Shown here: positions 29,918-39,917 of the stretch, in pieces
Numbering within the stretch: the first letter of the stretch is position 1
How the letters are laid out: every line of letters begins with the position of its first letter
Assembly (NCBI RefSeq): GCF_030161435.1
Contig: NZ_BSSV01000001.1
Coordinates: 620,001 to 684,000 of the forward strand
DNA: 64,000 bases
Reading direction: 5' to 3'
From: Thalassotalea loyana
GTDB lineage: Bacteria; Pseudomonadota; Gammaproteobacteria; Enterobacterales; Alteromonadaceae
Position numbers and translations under genes: made by a program
Notes under the pieces: model-generated
Databases searched by the model: none
The model's input: the letters and a program-made list of their open reading frames with translations, nothing else
Told to the model about the DNA's origin: nothing

Positions 29918-31838
29918 TTTAATGCACTTTGAATATGCACAAAGCGGTGCTAGTTCTAACACTAATAATATGGGTATGCGTGCTATGCAGTCCCGTGCTT
30001 TTGAAGCACGCAATAGCCAGTACTTATTGTTAAAAGCACCTCCTGCTTCTGGTAAGTCAAGGGCACTAATGTTTTTAGCATTAGACAAGTTGCAAAACCA
30101 AGGCATTAAAAAAGCTATTGTGGCTGTGCCAGAACGTTCTATTGGCGGTTCATTTGACTCAACTGAATTAAGTAAGTACGGCTTTTTCTGCGATTGGGAA
30201 GTCGATAACGACAATAATCTCTGTACTCCCGGTGGAGAAGCTAGCAAAACTAAAGCGTTTAAGCGGTTTATCGCTGGTGATGACCAAATCCTTATTTGTA
30301 CGCATGCTACTTTACGCTTTGCTTTCCAAGAAATTGAAGATAGTGCATTCAATGACTGCTTGATAGCGATAGATGAGTTCCATCACGTTTCTGCTGATGG
30401 TGATAACGTATTGGGTGATGTGCTTCGTAGTATAATGGCGAATACCAATGCTCATATAGTTGCTATGACAGGCTCTTATTTCCGTGGTGATAGTATTCCA
30501 GTATTAACGCCAGAAGATGAAGCACAATTTGATAAAGTATCGTTCAACTATTACGAGCAACTTAATGGTTATAATTATCTCAAGTCGCTAGGTATCGGTT
30601 ATCACTTCTATCAGGGCCGTTATACCGATGTAATTCATGAAGTCCTTAATTCTGAAGAAAACTACGGTAAGAAAACAATTATCCACATTCCCAATGTGAA
30701 TTCAGGTGAGTCAACTAAAGAAAAGTACGATGAAGTTGATGCAATACTTGAAGTGTTAGGTGATGCAAGGCCACGAGACCCTGAAACGGGAGTTATTACG
30801 GTAGAAAGACCAGACGGTACTTTGATAAAGGTTGCAGACCTTGTTGAAGAAAATAACCGAGATGTAATTCAAAACTACCTACGCAACATCAAAAGCGTTG
30901 ATGACATGGATGTGATCATTGCATTAGGGATGGCAAAAGAAGGGTTTGACTGGGAATATTGTGAACATGCCTTAACTGTTGGTTACAGAAGTTCATTAAC
31001 TGAAATAATTCAGATTATAGGGCGTTGTACTCGTGATAGCTCCAATAAAACGCATGCCCAATTTACCAATTTAATTGCCCAACCAGATGCTGAGAATGAA
31101 CAGGTAACGGTTGCGGTTAATAATATGCTTAAGGCAATAACGTGCTCGTTATTGATGGAGCAAGTACTTGCGCCTAATTTCAAATTTAAAGCTAAAAAAG
31201 ATAATGACTTTGAACCGACTCCACCGGGTACAATGAAAATTGGTGGTTTCAAAGAACCAAGCACCAAGCGCACAAAAGACATTATTGAGTCTGACTTAGC
31301 AGATTTAAAAGCGGCAATTTTGCAAGATGACAAAGTGATAGCTGCATCTGCTGGTAAAGTTGATCCTGAAGTAGTGAACAAGATACTGATACCGAAAATT
31401 ATTCAGCGTAAGTACCCTGACTTATCGGAAGCTGAAATAGAAGAGGTTCGCCAACAAGTGGTTGTAGATTCGGCAGTTAGTTCAGCAGAAGTTACAGAGC
31501 AAGGTGGTAAAAAGTTTGTGCGTATGGCGGATAAGTTTATCAATATAGATGACCTTCATATTGATCTAATTGATGAAATAAACCCTTTCCAAAAAGCTTT
31601 CGAAATATTGTCAAAGTCGGTAACAACCGATGTACTGAAATTAATACAAGAATCTATTGAAACCACACGCATTCAAATGGACTTTGAAGAAGCTAAGTTA
31701 CTTTGGCCTAAAGTTAAGCTATTTGTTCACGAGAATGGCAGAGAGCCGGATTTGAATGCCTCAGATTTTAATGAGAAGCGGTTGGCGGAGTGCTTGATAT
31801 TTATTAAGCAGGAAAAACGCAAAAGGATGCAAGCGTAA
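29910..31838 (+). CDS. SF2 DEAD/DEAH-type helicase
   Basis: 642 aa superfamily 2 translocase. Walker A APPASGKS (43-50), motif II DEFH (155-158), motif III MTGSY (187-191) and motif VI QIIGRCTRD (368-376) are all present. The C-terminal 230 residues are a family-specific extension with no recognised domain. Ribosome site AGGAGGT precedes the ATG; the gene overlaps the methyltransferase by 8 bp and the next gene by one base (TAATG), implying stoichiometric expression. Probably the motor of a restriction complex with its neighbours. Confidence 0.88.
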   Translation: MPNLMHFEYAQSGASSNTNNMGMRAMQSRAFEARNSQYLLLKAPPASGKSRALMFLALDKLQNQGIKKAIVAVPERSIGGSFDSTELSKYGFFCDWEVDNDNNLCTPGGEASKTKAFKRFIAGDDQILICTHATLRFAFQEIEDSAFNDCLIAIDEFHHVSADGDNVLGDVLRSIMANTNAHIVAMTGSYFRGDSIPVLTPEDEAQFDKVSFNYYEQLNGYNYLKSLGIGYHFYQGRYTDVIHEVLNSEENYGKKTIIHIPNVNSGESTKEKYDEVDAILEVLGDARPRDPETGVITVERPDGTLIKVADLVEENNRDVIQNYLRNIKSVDDMDVIIALGMAKEGFDWEYCEHALTVGYRSSLTEIIQIIGRCTRDSSNKTHAQFTNLIAQPDAENEQVTVAVNNMLKAITCSLLMEQVLAPNFKFKAKKDNDFEPTPPGTMKIGGFKEPSTKRTKDIIESDLADLKAAILQDDKVIAASAGKVDPEVVNKILIPKIIQRKYPDLSEAEIEEVRQQVVVDSAVSSAEVTEQGGKKFVRMADKFINIDDLHIDLIDEINPFQKAFEILSKSVTTDVLKLIQESIETTRIQMDFEEAKLLWPKVKLFVHENGREPDLNASDFNEKRLAECLIFIKQEKRKRMQA

Positions 31839-33097
31839 TGAAAAACGAAGATTGGCAAGAACTAAAATCAATGGAGTTGGATGATTGGCTGAGCTTCGTG
31901 TCTGATGATGATGAACTAGGGATCACCAAAGTAAAAGCAAAGTCGAAAGCACCGACAGCAGATGAGCACTTGGTAGCTAAATTCCAAGAAATCAATGATT
32001 TCTTCAGGGCTAATAAGCGACTGCCTGAGAGTAATATGGCAAATATCAGTGAGCTGATGCTATTCAAAAGGCTTGAGTCTATTCGCGGCAATGACAAACA
32101 GAGTCACGCCTTGGTTGATTTTGATGAATTTAATTTGTTACCTCTCACACACGAAGTGTCTGAGGTTGCTGAACCAAAAGCCCAATATAAGCCTGAACCA
32201 AAAGTCATAAACTCGATAGATGATATCTTCGATGACGATGATTTTGGCTTGCTTGGTGAAGCCGAAGACAGCATTTTTAATATGAAGCATGTTAAGGCAG
32301 GCTCTCGTGCTGAGAGTGACTTTGTTGCTCGCAGGAAGAGTTGTAAGGACTTCGATAAGTATAAAGGTTTGTTCCCTGTTGTTCAGCAAGAGCTAAACTC
32401 TGGCAAACGCAAAATTGTTGAATTTGATGACAAAGGAGAAAAGCTTCTCGAAGGTCAATTCTATGTGCTTAGCGGAGTGCTGATGTACTTAGAAAGCATT
32501 AGTTTCAGTAGCGAAGAAAAAACAGTAGATGGCAAACGGTTTAGAAAAGATGGTCGAACTCGATGTATCTTTGAAAACGGTACTGAGTCAAACATGTTAT
32601 ACCGTTCTTTGGCTAAGTCTTTATATGCAGACGGTAAAATTGTAACACCTGTTGGTGATCATTTTGCTGAAGTTAAGACAATAAACGATGATGATCAGTC
32701 TGCTGGTTTCATTTATGTTTTATCAAGCGAAAGCGAAGATCCTCGTATTAAATCTATTCCTAATTTGTTCAAAATTGGTTATGCCACAACGCCTGTCGCT
32801 AAGCGAATCGCAAACGCTAAAAATGAGCCAACCTACTTGATGGCTCCAGTGAATGTTGTTGCTGAATATGAGTGTTACAACATGAATACTCAGAAGTTCG
32901 AAAACCTTATTCATACTGTATTTAAAGACGTTTGCTTAGATATCGAAATAGCAGATCTTAGTGGGAATATGTGTAAACCGAGAGAATGGTTTAGTGTACC
33001 AATCGAACAGGTTAATACCGCTGTGGAACTAATAGCGACAGGGCAGATTGTTAACTATCGCTATAACAAAGTATTGAAGCAGATAGAACTGAAATAG
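31838..33097 (+). CDS. GIY-YIG nuclease (T5orf172/MUG113-like)
   Basis: 419 aa. Residues 1-150 are acidic and low-complexity (IDDIFDDDDFGLLGEAED). The middle (about 155-270) is a separate conserved-looking region. The C-terminus is a GIY-YIG nuclease core: GFIYVL (290-295), LFKIGYA (310-316), a basic KRIANAK helix (322-328), and the catalytic-type Glu in KFENLIHTVF (about 353-362), then EWFSVP. It starts on the helicase stop (TAATG). The probable cleavage subunit for the methyltransferase-helicase pair. Confidence 0.83.
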   Translation: MKNEDWQELKSMELDDWLSFVSDDDELGITKVKAKSKAPTADEHLVAKFQEINDFFRANKRLPESNMANISELMLFKRLESIRGNDKQSHALVDFDEFNLLPLTHEVSEVAEPKAQYKPEPKVINSIDDIFDDDDFGLLGEAEDSIFNMKHVKAGSRAESDFVARRKSCKDFDKYKGLFPVVQQELNSGKRKIVEFDDKGEKLLEGQFYVLSGVLMYLESISFSSEEKTVDGKRFRKDGRTRCIFENGTESNMLYRSLAKSLYADGKIVTPVGDHFAEVKTINDDDQSAGFIYVLSSESEDPRIKSIPNLFKIGYATTPVAKRIANAKNEPTYLMAPVNVVAEYECYNMNTQKFENLIHTVFKDVCLDIEIADLSGNMCKPREWFSVPIEQVNTAVELIATGQIVNYRYNKVLKQIELK

Positions 33098-33109
33098 GAT
33101 GTCAGAGAA

Positions 33110-33529
33110 ATGAATCAAGAAACATTGCAACTCAATACTTATGGGGAGTTATGCAAGTTAATTAACTTGAATTGGGCTATGGCAGTGGAACTTTATGAAA
33201 AAGGTTTTCTACAACATCAACCTGATATAGAACAATACCCTTGCGCTGAGGCTCAGGCTGAACTGATATTTGTTGGCTCTATGATTGCTAATAACTGCAC
33301 TATGGATATGTTGAAGCTAATGTTAGCTTCTTTAGAAAAACCGTATGCATACAGCCACGATGATATTTATTTTGATTGGGGTTGTGCTCAATGGAGAGAA
33401 GTGCCAAGTCCAGAATGCCCTAGTGAAGTAGCATTTGAATACATAGGCGAGTTATCAGCCTCTAAAGATCTCGAATCATTGAATGAATTAAAGTTACATA
33501 TTGAAGGTGCATTAAGTGAAGTTGCATAA
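33110..33529 (+). CDS. Small acidic protein of unknown function in the defence operon
   Basis: 139 aa, function not recognised. The first 35 residues (LNTYGELCKLINLNWAMAVE) could form a helix-turn-helix, and a YDWG-like acidic aromatic patch follows (DDIYFDWGCAQWREVP). No signal peptide or membrane segment. Ribosome site AGGATG lies 12 bp after the nuclease stop, and 49 bp separate it from the next gene, so it belongs to the operon. It could be an adaptor or inhibitor; this is a guess. Confidence 0.7.
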   Translation: MNQETLQLNTYGELCKLINLNWAMAVELYEKGFLQHQPDIEQYPCAEAQAELIFVGSMIANNCTMDMLKLMLASLEKPYAYSHDDIYFDWGCAQWREVPSPECPSEVAFEYIGELSASKDLESLNELKLHIEGALSEVA

Positions 33530-33578
33530 GTGCAATAGGAATCAACTTATGCAGTAGAAGTGATATAAGGAAGTAAAA

Positions 33579-36500
33579 TTGAATATTTATCACCTTAGTC
33601 CAGAAGGACTGCACGAATCAGAAAGAGCCGCATTGAACCAAATTGAAAAGGCATTACCGAAAGAGTGGTACGCTTTTTCATCATTGGAGATGTTTGATAG
33701 AAAAGAAGGTTCTTTTGAAACAGATTTGATAGTTTTAACTCATGACCGCATTATTGTAGTTGAGTTAAAACGATGGTCAGGGAAGATATTCTCGAAAAAC
33801 AACAAATGGGTTGTTGATTGGGGAAATCATCAAGAAACTAGAAAGCACCCTTTAAAGCAAGTCCGCAGAGCTTCGCAAATTTTAAATGTCAAAATTGAAA
33901 AGAAGCTAAAAGGAAAAGTTTTTAGCCCTTGGATTGACCACTGTGTTGTAATGTGTGGCTCCGCTGATATTAGTAGCCTTCCCGAAGATGAAAGGGATTT
34001 TGTATTTTTTACAGAAGAGTTCATCAACATCTGCACAAAGAGATACGGCAAGCATTATCCGAAGCCTTTTGGTCGTTATGCTATTCAGAATGAATCAAAC
34101 CAACCTAATAAAAATTATAAAACTTGGAAGACTTTCTTCGCTAATAATAGTGTTGATTTTAAACCCAAAACTTATAGTGTGAACAATTACGCTCAGACAG
34201 GTAAAGCTCTTTTTAATCATCAAGATAAGATTTATTCCGAGTTTTTGGCCCAAAAAGTAGATGACAGCAATTACAAAGCTCTGATGAGGAAATGGGACTT
34301 TTGGGCACCATCAATAGCAGGAAAAGCTCAAACACCTGAAGAAAGAGCATTAATAGGTTATCGCGAATCAAAGGTTCTTGGCTATATTGATAATCAAGAT
34401 GAAAGCCTAGAAAACATTCACTTAGAGCTAAACTATATTCCTCCAAAAGAAGACATTAGTAGTGATTTTGTTGAATTGTATAAGTGGCCGGGAAATAGAT
34501 TACGACTTGATGATTTTATGGCTCGGCAAGGCGACAAGCTAACAGACGAAGGCCGTATTGATATAGTTAAAGTTTTGGTGAGTAATTTGGCTCGGCTTCA
34601 TGAAATAGATGTCGCCCACAGAGATATAGGAAAGCACAGTATATGGTTATCTTTACCGAGCAAAGTAACATTCTCTAACTTTTTAACAGCTTCATATCCA
34701 GATCCAGATAGACAATCGGTGAAAACTGTCAGAGATATATTGAAATCTGGTAGAGTCGAAATACCAGAGGATTTATATGATGACAAAGCAGGAACACCTT
34801 TTACAAGGGATGTTTATTTAGCTGGTGCTGCTGCACATTATGTAATTTATGGTAACTGGCCCAGAAAACTAGATGATGGCACATACGGCTGGAGCGTCCC
34901 TAAAACCCCATTTAAAGAAGGTCTCTTAGATAACTGGTTAGAGACTTGCCTTGATATTGAGGCAACAAACCGATTCTCAAATATGTCTGTCGCTTTGGAC
35001 GAACTGAATAGGTTATTAGAGCACAGCGGGAGCACCTCAATGAGTGCTTCCGAGATAGAGCAATTCTATAGTGATACTAATGTTTACATGGCATATATGC
35101 CTTCACCGATAAAACAAAAATCTGCAACATCTGCGTTATTGCTTTCACAAGATAAAAAAACGGGTATTTGTTTATGGCATGGTGTAAGTCAGTTTAGTGC
35201 TGATAAATCCTTGAATATGAAGTTGGCTACATTTCTCGAAAGAGTTAATTCATTGAAGAATAGTAGTCTCCAATGTTTATTGAGTCTTCAAGAATTTGGT
35301 TACAACCCTAGTATGCAAAGCCTTTTTGTAACATATGATTGGGTTGAAGGGGTAACTTGGGACAGTTGGTTAGATGAACTTCAAGACAGTGGTTTGGCTA
35401 AGAACATGTGTTTAATGCTATTAAAGGCACTTGTTAGTTTACATCGTTCACAGTTTATACATGGCGATATTCACCCTCAAAATATTGTAATACGTGAATC
35501 TGATACAACCCCTGTCTTTATCGACATGTTTGAATATGAAAGCGAAGGTGAATCACAACAACCTTATAATACTAATTATTTACCATCCAACTTTGACAAC
35601 ATTTCCCATATAGCAAGGGATCGATATGCCATTGTAAAAATGGTTCAAGAAGTAGCAAGTAAATTCTCACTTTTACATTTAAAACAATTTTGTTCTGAGC
35701 TAATGAGCTTGGAGGAAATCTCTGAAGGTGAAATCTTTAGGTTTGTGGATGATTTTGAAGAAATCATATCTCCCAAGCCTTTAAAACAGCTAAGAAACTT
35801 TACCATTTCCACTAGGTATCTACCAAACTTTACCAATGTCGAAGCCGATGATGGAAAATACTATATATCCATCAAAGTCGATGATAGAAGTGAAGATACT
35901 ATCTTGAAGTTATTTATTTCGGGGGTAAAACAGCAAATAGATTTGCATCTTGACCCTGATAGTAAATCTATTAAAAAGATGTACCCTCGCGATTCAATAA
36001 CTCACCATCAATTTATAAGTCATAAACGGAAGGCCGACTTTGAGCTAGAAGGTGTTATTTCTTTGATTGATGGTCCTGCACTGAACGCTGACGAACTACT
36101 GAATGAGCTTTTCGAATCAGATGTTGTGAAGGAGAAACTTGCTCAAATTTCATCTAAGAAGAAGGAATCCGAACCGCAGGCTTCCCCAAAAAGAAACACC
36201 TTGTCTTTGAAAGGGCTTTCTCAAAAAGTTAGTAGTCGAAGAATTTGGCAAGCGCTTGTGGAGACTGAAGATGAAGTATTACCTAAAGTGTCTATAGCGA
36301 GACCTCCTGAGATTTTAGGTAACAATGAGGTAGTTGTGCGCTTTATTAAAGGAAATCAGGGTGTTGAATTTGACTTAACTCAAGAAAGAGTGCACGTAAA
36401 GTTAGACACTGGAACTAAGGTTATTCCAATTGGTAGGCTTGTGGAAATTGGTCGAGATACTTTGCGTATCGGCAATGTTAGGAAAGTTAGTTTTGGTATA

Positions 36501-38465
36501 GGAGATCAACTGAAACTTGAGAGTAGTTTAGCTGCTGCTTCATTGGCTAAAAGGCAAAAAGCTGTAGAAAACATCCTTAAAGACAGGGCTGTAATTCCTA
36601 ATTTGGTAGATTATTTCGATATCAATGAAAACATTAAAGCTCATGAACTAAGTGAAGAGCCTACTGATGATGAATTAGATTTATATAACGTTTATGGACC
36701 AGAAGGTGAGTTAGAGTTTTCTTTGAACCCGCAACAGAGAGCGGCATTCAAACAACTTTATAAATACGGGCCTGTGAGCTTATTACAAGGCCCTCCCGGC
36801 ACAGGGAAAACGTCTTTCATCAGTTCGTTTATTCATTTTGCAGCCACCAAAGGAGCTTCTAAAGTCCTGCTTGTAAGCCAATCTCATGAAGCCGTCAACA
36901 ATGCTGCTGAAAAGGTAAGGAAGTTATTTTCTGAGCAAAATAAAGATGTGACTGTTGTGAGGTTAGGGGATGAGCCGAATATTTCTACTCCGCTATTGGA
37001 TGTTCATGAAATTGCACTCCAAGACCACTATAGAGAAATGTTTAGAGCTGAATTTAAACAAAGATTAAAAGGTGTTGTTTCTTCATTAGCTTTGCCTGAT
37101 GAATTTGTGGATTTAGCAATAGAGTTTGAATCTAGCTTTGGGATAAAAATTTCGTCAATAACAAAAGGAGCAATTAATTCAGATAGTGAAACTGCGGAGT
37201 TACTAGCAAGTAGAGAAAAATCTCTGCTAGATAAGTTACTCGGATGGATTCAAAGAAAAGGGATGAATTATTCAGCCTATGAAAAAAGTACGGCTAGGGA
37301 TATTAGGAGCGCTTTTTATAATGAAGCCGCCAACTTGCATGAAGTGACATCAGTAGATTCAATAAATCGATTCCAGCAAATAGTAGAGCTTTCAAAGGAA
37401 TGGTTGGAAGTAATGTCATCCCGTAACGCCCATTTTCAAAACTTTCTTACGAAAACGAGAACGTTGGTTTGTGGTACTTGTGTAGGGATTGCACGTAATC
37501 ACTACGGCATAAATGAGAATATATATGATTGGGTGATTATAGACGAAGCGGCAAGGTCTTCAGCAAGTGAAATGGCGATAGCTATGCAAATTGGCAAAAG
37601 AGTTCTTCTGGTTGGAGATCATAAACAGCTACCTCCCTCATACGAAGAAGAGCACTTACTAGCAGCTCATCGAAAGTTACCGCAAGTAAAATTGAGCGAA
37701 TTAGAGCAGAGTGACTTTGAAAGAAGCTTCTACTCCTCTTACGGCAAAGATATTGGGCAGTCTCTTCTAACTCAATATAGGATGGTTAAACCTATTGGCG
37801 AATTAGTGTCTAAATGCTTCTATGAGGGCTTGCTTGAAACAGGAAAGAAGAATGCTTCAAAGGACTTAATCCTAAACCTTAAAGGCTTAGATAAAGCAGT
37901 TACTTGGCTAGATACATCATCTGCCGGGGACAACTCAACTGAGAAAAAGCCTCAATACTCTAATGCGAATAAACACAGCGTTATTAATGAGTACGAAGTC
38001 GATGTAATTATAAGATTAATACAAAGATTGATTACCAACAGCAATATTGAAGATAGGTTTGAAAAAGGGAATCAAGAGGAATCTCCAATAGGTGTTATCT
38101 GCATGTATGCGGAACAACAAAAACTGATGATCAAAAAAATAAATAGTTTAGCGTGGGCAAGAACTTTACTAGAGAAAAGACTGTTAAAAGTCGATACCGT
38201 TGATAGCTACCAAGGAAAAGAAAATGACATTATTATCCTTTCTCTTGTTAGGAATAATAAGCGTTTTACTGAAGGTTTTGTATCATCAGAGAATCGTGCA
38301 AATGTAGCGTTATCTAGAGCAAAAGAAAAACTATTCATTGTAGGTGCTGGTCATATGTGGACAGAAAGGAATCACCAAAGTGCTTTTGGTAGAGTTTTAA
38401 ACCATATTAAACAAAATAGCGAATGCCAATTGGTGGATGCTAAGAAAGTTAACAAGGAAAGCTAG
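33579..38465 (+). CDS. NERD nuclease / pseudokinase / kinase / SF1 helicase fusion (Mokosh-like)
   Basis: 1628 aa. NERD nuclease (about 10-110) with the PD-(D/E)xK residues D49 and E62-L-K64 (VVELKRW) apparently intact. First kinase-like domain (about 250-480) has HRDIGKHS, with Ser where the metal-binding Asn belongs, and no DFG, so probably a pseudokinase. The second (about 500-740) has HGDIHPQN and FIDMFEYE, consistent with an active kinase. The UPF1/COG1112-type SF1 helicase (about 1040-1620) has QGPPGTGKTS (about 1071), IIDEAARS (about 1321), GDHKQLPPS, TQYRM, DSYQGKEND and NVALSRA. Type I Mokosh MkoA is a kinase-helicase; the NERD fusion and double kinase differ. TTG start with a strong AAGGAAG site. 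Confidence 0.88.
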   Translation: MNIYHLSPEGLHESERAALNQIEKALPKEWYAFSSLEMFDRKEGSFETDLIVLTHDRIIVVELKRWSGKIFSKNNKWVVDWGNHQETRKHPLKQVRRASQILNVKIEKKLKGKVFSPWIDHCVVMCGSADISSLPEDERDFVFFTEEFINICTKRYGKHYPKPFGRYAIQNESNQPNKNYKTWKTFFANNSVDFKPKTYSVNNYAQTGKALFNHQDKIYSEFLAQKVDDSNYKALMRKWDFWAPSIAGKAQTPEERALIGYRESKVLGYIDNQDESLENIHLELNYIPPKEDISSDFVELYKWPGNRLRLDDFMARQGDKLTDEGRIDIVKVLVSNLARLHEIDVAHRDIGKHSIWLSLPSKVTFSNFLTASYPDPDRQSVKTVRDILKSGRVEIPEDLYDDKAGTPFTRDVYLAGAAAHYVIYGNWPRKLDDGTYGWSVPKTPFKEGLLDNWLETCLDIEATNRFSNMSVALDELNRLLEHSGSTSMSASEIEQFYSDTNVYMAYMPSPIKQKSATSALLLSQDKKTGICLWHGVSQFSADKSLNMKLATFLERVNSLKNSSLQCLLSLQEFGYNPSMQSLFVTYDWVEGVTWDSWLDELQDSGLAKNMCLMLLKALVSLHRSQFIHGDIHPQNIVIRESDTTPVFIDMFEYESEGESQQPYNTNYLPSNFDNISHIARDRYAIVKMVQEVASKFSLLHLKQFCSELMSLEEISEGEIFRFVDDFEEIISPKPLKQLRNFTISTRYLPNFTNVEADDGKYYISIKVDDRSEDTILKLFISGVKQQIDLHLDPDSKSIKKMYPRDSITHHQFISHKRKADFELEGVISLIDGPALNADELLNELFESDVVKEKLAQISSKKKESEPQASPKRNTLSLKGLSQKVSSRRIWQALVETEDEVLPKVSIARPPEILGNNEVVVRFIKGNQGVEFDLTQERVHVKLDTGTKVIPIGRLVEIGRDTLRIGNVRKVSFGIGDQLKLESSLAAASLAKRQKAVENILKDRAVIPNLVDYFDINENIKAHELSEEPTDDELDLYNVYGPEGELEFSLNPQQRAAFKQLYKYGPVSLLQGPPGTGKTSFISSFIHFAATKGASKVLLVSQSHEAVNNAAEKVRKLFSEQNKDVTVVRLGDEPNISTPLLDVHEIALQDHYREMFRAEFKQRLKGVVSSLALPDEFVDLAIEFESSFGIKISSITKGAINSDSETAELLASREKSLLDKLLGWIQRKGMNYSAYEKSTARDIRSAFYNEAANLHEVTSVDSINRFQQIVELSKEWLEVMSSRNAHFQNFLTKTRTLVCGTCVGIARNHYGINENIYDWVIIDEAARSSASEMAIAMQIGKRVLLVGDHKQLPPSYEEEHLLAAHRKLPQVKLSELEQSDFERSFYSSYGKDIGQSLLTQYRMVKPIGELVSKCFYEGLLETGKKNASKDLILNLKGLDKAVTWLDTSSAGDNSTEKKPQYSNANKHSVINEYEVDVIIRLIQRLITNSNIEDRFEKGNQEESPIGVICMYAEQQKLMIKKINSLAWARTLLEKRLLKVDTVDSYQGKENDIIILSLVRNNKRFTEGFVSSENRANVALSRAKEKLFIVGAGHMWTERNHQSAFGRVLNHIKQNSECQLVDAKKVNKES

Positions 38466-38467
38466 AT

Positions 38468-39916
38468 ATGGAATTTGTAATAAATGAAGTGACATACTCT
38501 TTACCTTGTCGTTCTTTTGTAATTGATTACGCTGTGAGTGAGAAGCGAAAACTAGCTGTTGTTAAAGAGTTTACTATTCGGCTGCTATATTCTTTGAAGG
38601 GAATTACTCCTGAAAAAATAGCCAGTTATTTTGGGTTCACTGCTGATGAAACACAGGTAGTTTTGGCTAGCTTACAGGAAGAAAGGCTAATCAAGTGGGA
38701 TGATGGAAGTGTAGAGCTAACGACTTATGCATATGACAGATTTGAGGAAGTAAATGGCAAAGCTGAGCCTAGGTTTTTCGAGGTTGAAGATAAAATTGAT
38801 AGCGTTACTTTCGATTTACTTTCTTATAAATTAGTTGCTGAAAGCTCTTCAGGATCTGTATCTCCTAACAATATGGAAATACCTCTCCCTCAGGATGCCA
38901 TGGAAAAGTTAACAGAAAAGGCTAAAGCTGCTTTTGATCAACAATTCAATACATTTATCGAGAAGGCTAAAGGTATAGACACATACACTGAAGCAGTCGA
39001 GCTTTATAAGATAAACCAAGTCTATAATAGAAATGACAGGTTGTTACCAGTAAGAATTAAATACGCTGTAACAACAGAAAACTGTCATACACCATCAATA
39101 AAATATGTAGATGAATGGATGGAAGACTGGGATGATGATAGATCCCTTTTTTCGTGTATTTGTAGTCAAACTGAGTCCACTGGTTTTGGGCAAACAAATC
39201 TAAATATATCTCTTGATGAGTATATTACTCTTACCAAAGATCCGATTATTTTAAACTTCTATCAAAATGAGAATTTTGATTTTCATTCTGCACTTAAAGC
39301 ATATGAATCTAATAAAGGGATTTTTGAACTAGAAACAAGAATGTTGGTTGGGAATATTTATTCGACTCAGAATCAAGATTTAATTCAATCGTTGTTAGAC
39401 TACAAACTAGGCGATGGTGCAAAAATACCAAGTAAAGGTGCTCTTTGGTCTGTAGAGCCTAACGATAAGGTATGGGGGCGTGGTCCCGAAATTGAGTCTT
39501 TTATACAATCTATTGAGCAGAGGTTAGATGACAGAAAAAGACCCGTTGGAACAGTTTTAGCTGTCAATGTTCAAAGCAAGCAAGATACCTTCAGGCTGAA
39601 AGATCTTTATGGAATTACTAAATGTCACTTCCAAGGATTAAATAAGCATATTGGAAATGGGCAGATTGAGATTTTCCTAATTCCGGGGGTATTGGTCGCC
39701 TGCACTTTTCATTTCTTAATTGAAAATCACTACCCACTTAGTTTACCTATTGGTTTTGTTACAACAGACCACAAACGAATAGAAAGTATCGAAAAGTACT
39801 TAATCGAGTTTTTTGATAGTCCAGCTAATGTAAATAACTACTTTGAAAGGTTTGAAGTAGAAGATGATAAAACAGTTTTATACTCAAGAATTCAGAAAAT
39901 GTTAGGAAATAGTTAG
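38468..39916 (+). CDS. Winged-helix partner protein of the NERD-kinase-helicase
   Basis: 482 aa, family not recognised. Residues about 28-95 look like a winged helix (KEFTIRLLYSLKGITPEKIA, then ERLIKWDDGSVELT). The C-terminal 130 residues contain hydrophobic beta strands (GQIEIFLIPGVLVACTFHF, YPLSLPIGFVTTD), resembling the core of phospholipase-D-like partners, but no HxK(x)4D motif is visible, so nuclease activity is doubtful. It starts 2 bp after the helicase stop and is surely co-expressed. By position it corresponds to the MkoB partner of type I Mokosh; homology is unproven. Confidence 0.75.
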   Translation: MEFVINEVTYSLPCRSFVIDYAVSEKRKLAVVKEFTIRLLYSLKGITPEKIASYFGFTADETQVVLASLQEERLIKWDDGSVELTTYAYDRFEEVNGKAEPRFFEVEDKIDSVTFDLLSYKLVAESSSGSVSPNNMEIPLPQDAMEKLTEKAKAAFDQQFNTFIEKAKGIDTYTEAVELYKINQVYNRNDRLLPVRIKYAVTTENCHTPSIKYVDEWMEDWDDDRSLFSCICSQTESTGFGQTNLNISLDEYITLTKDPIILNFYQNENFDFHSALKAYESNKGIFELETRMLVGNIYSTQNQDLIQSLLDYKLGDGAKIPSKGALWSVEPNDKVWGRGPEIESFIQSIEQRLDDRKRPVGTVLAVNVQSKQDTFRLKDLYGITKCHFQGLNKHIGNGQIEIFLIPGVLVACTFHFLIENHYPLSLPIGFVTTDHKRIESIEKYLIEFFDSPANVNNYFERFEVEDDKTVLYSRIQKMLGNS

Positions 39917-39917
39917 T

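Noticed and set aside
26295-38465. BREX or DISARM system
   Set aside because: The BrxR-like regulator and methyltransferase suggested BREX, but no brxC, brxL, pglZ or brxB-like gene is present; DISARM genes drmA, drmB and drmC are also missing.
38468-39916. Phospholipase D nuclease (MkoB)
   Set aside because: Position fits, but no HxK(x)4D motif can be found, so only a neutral partner call is made.
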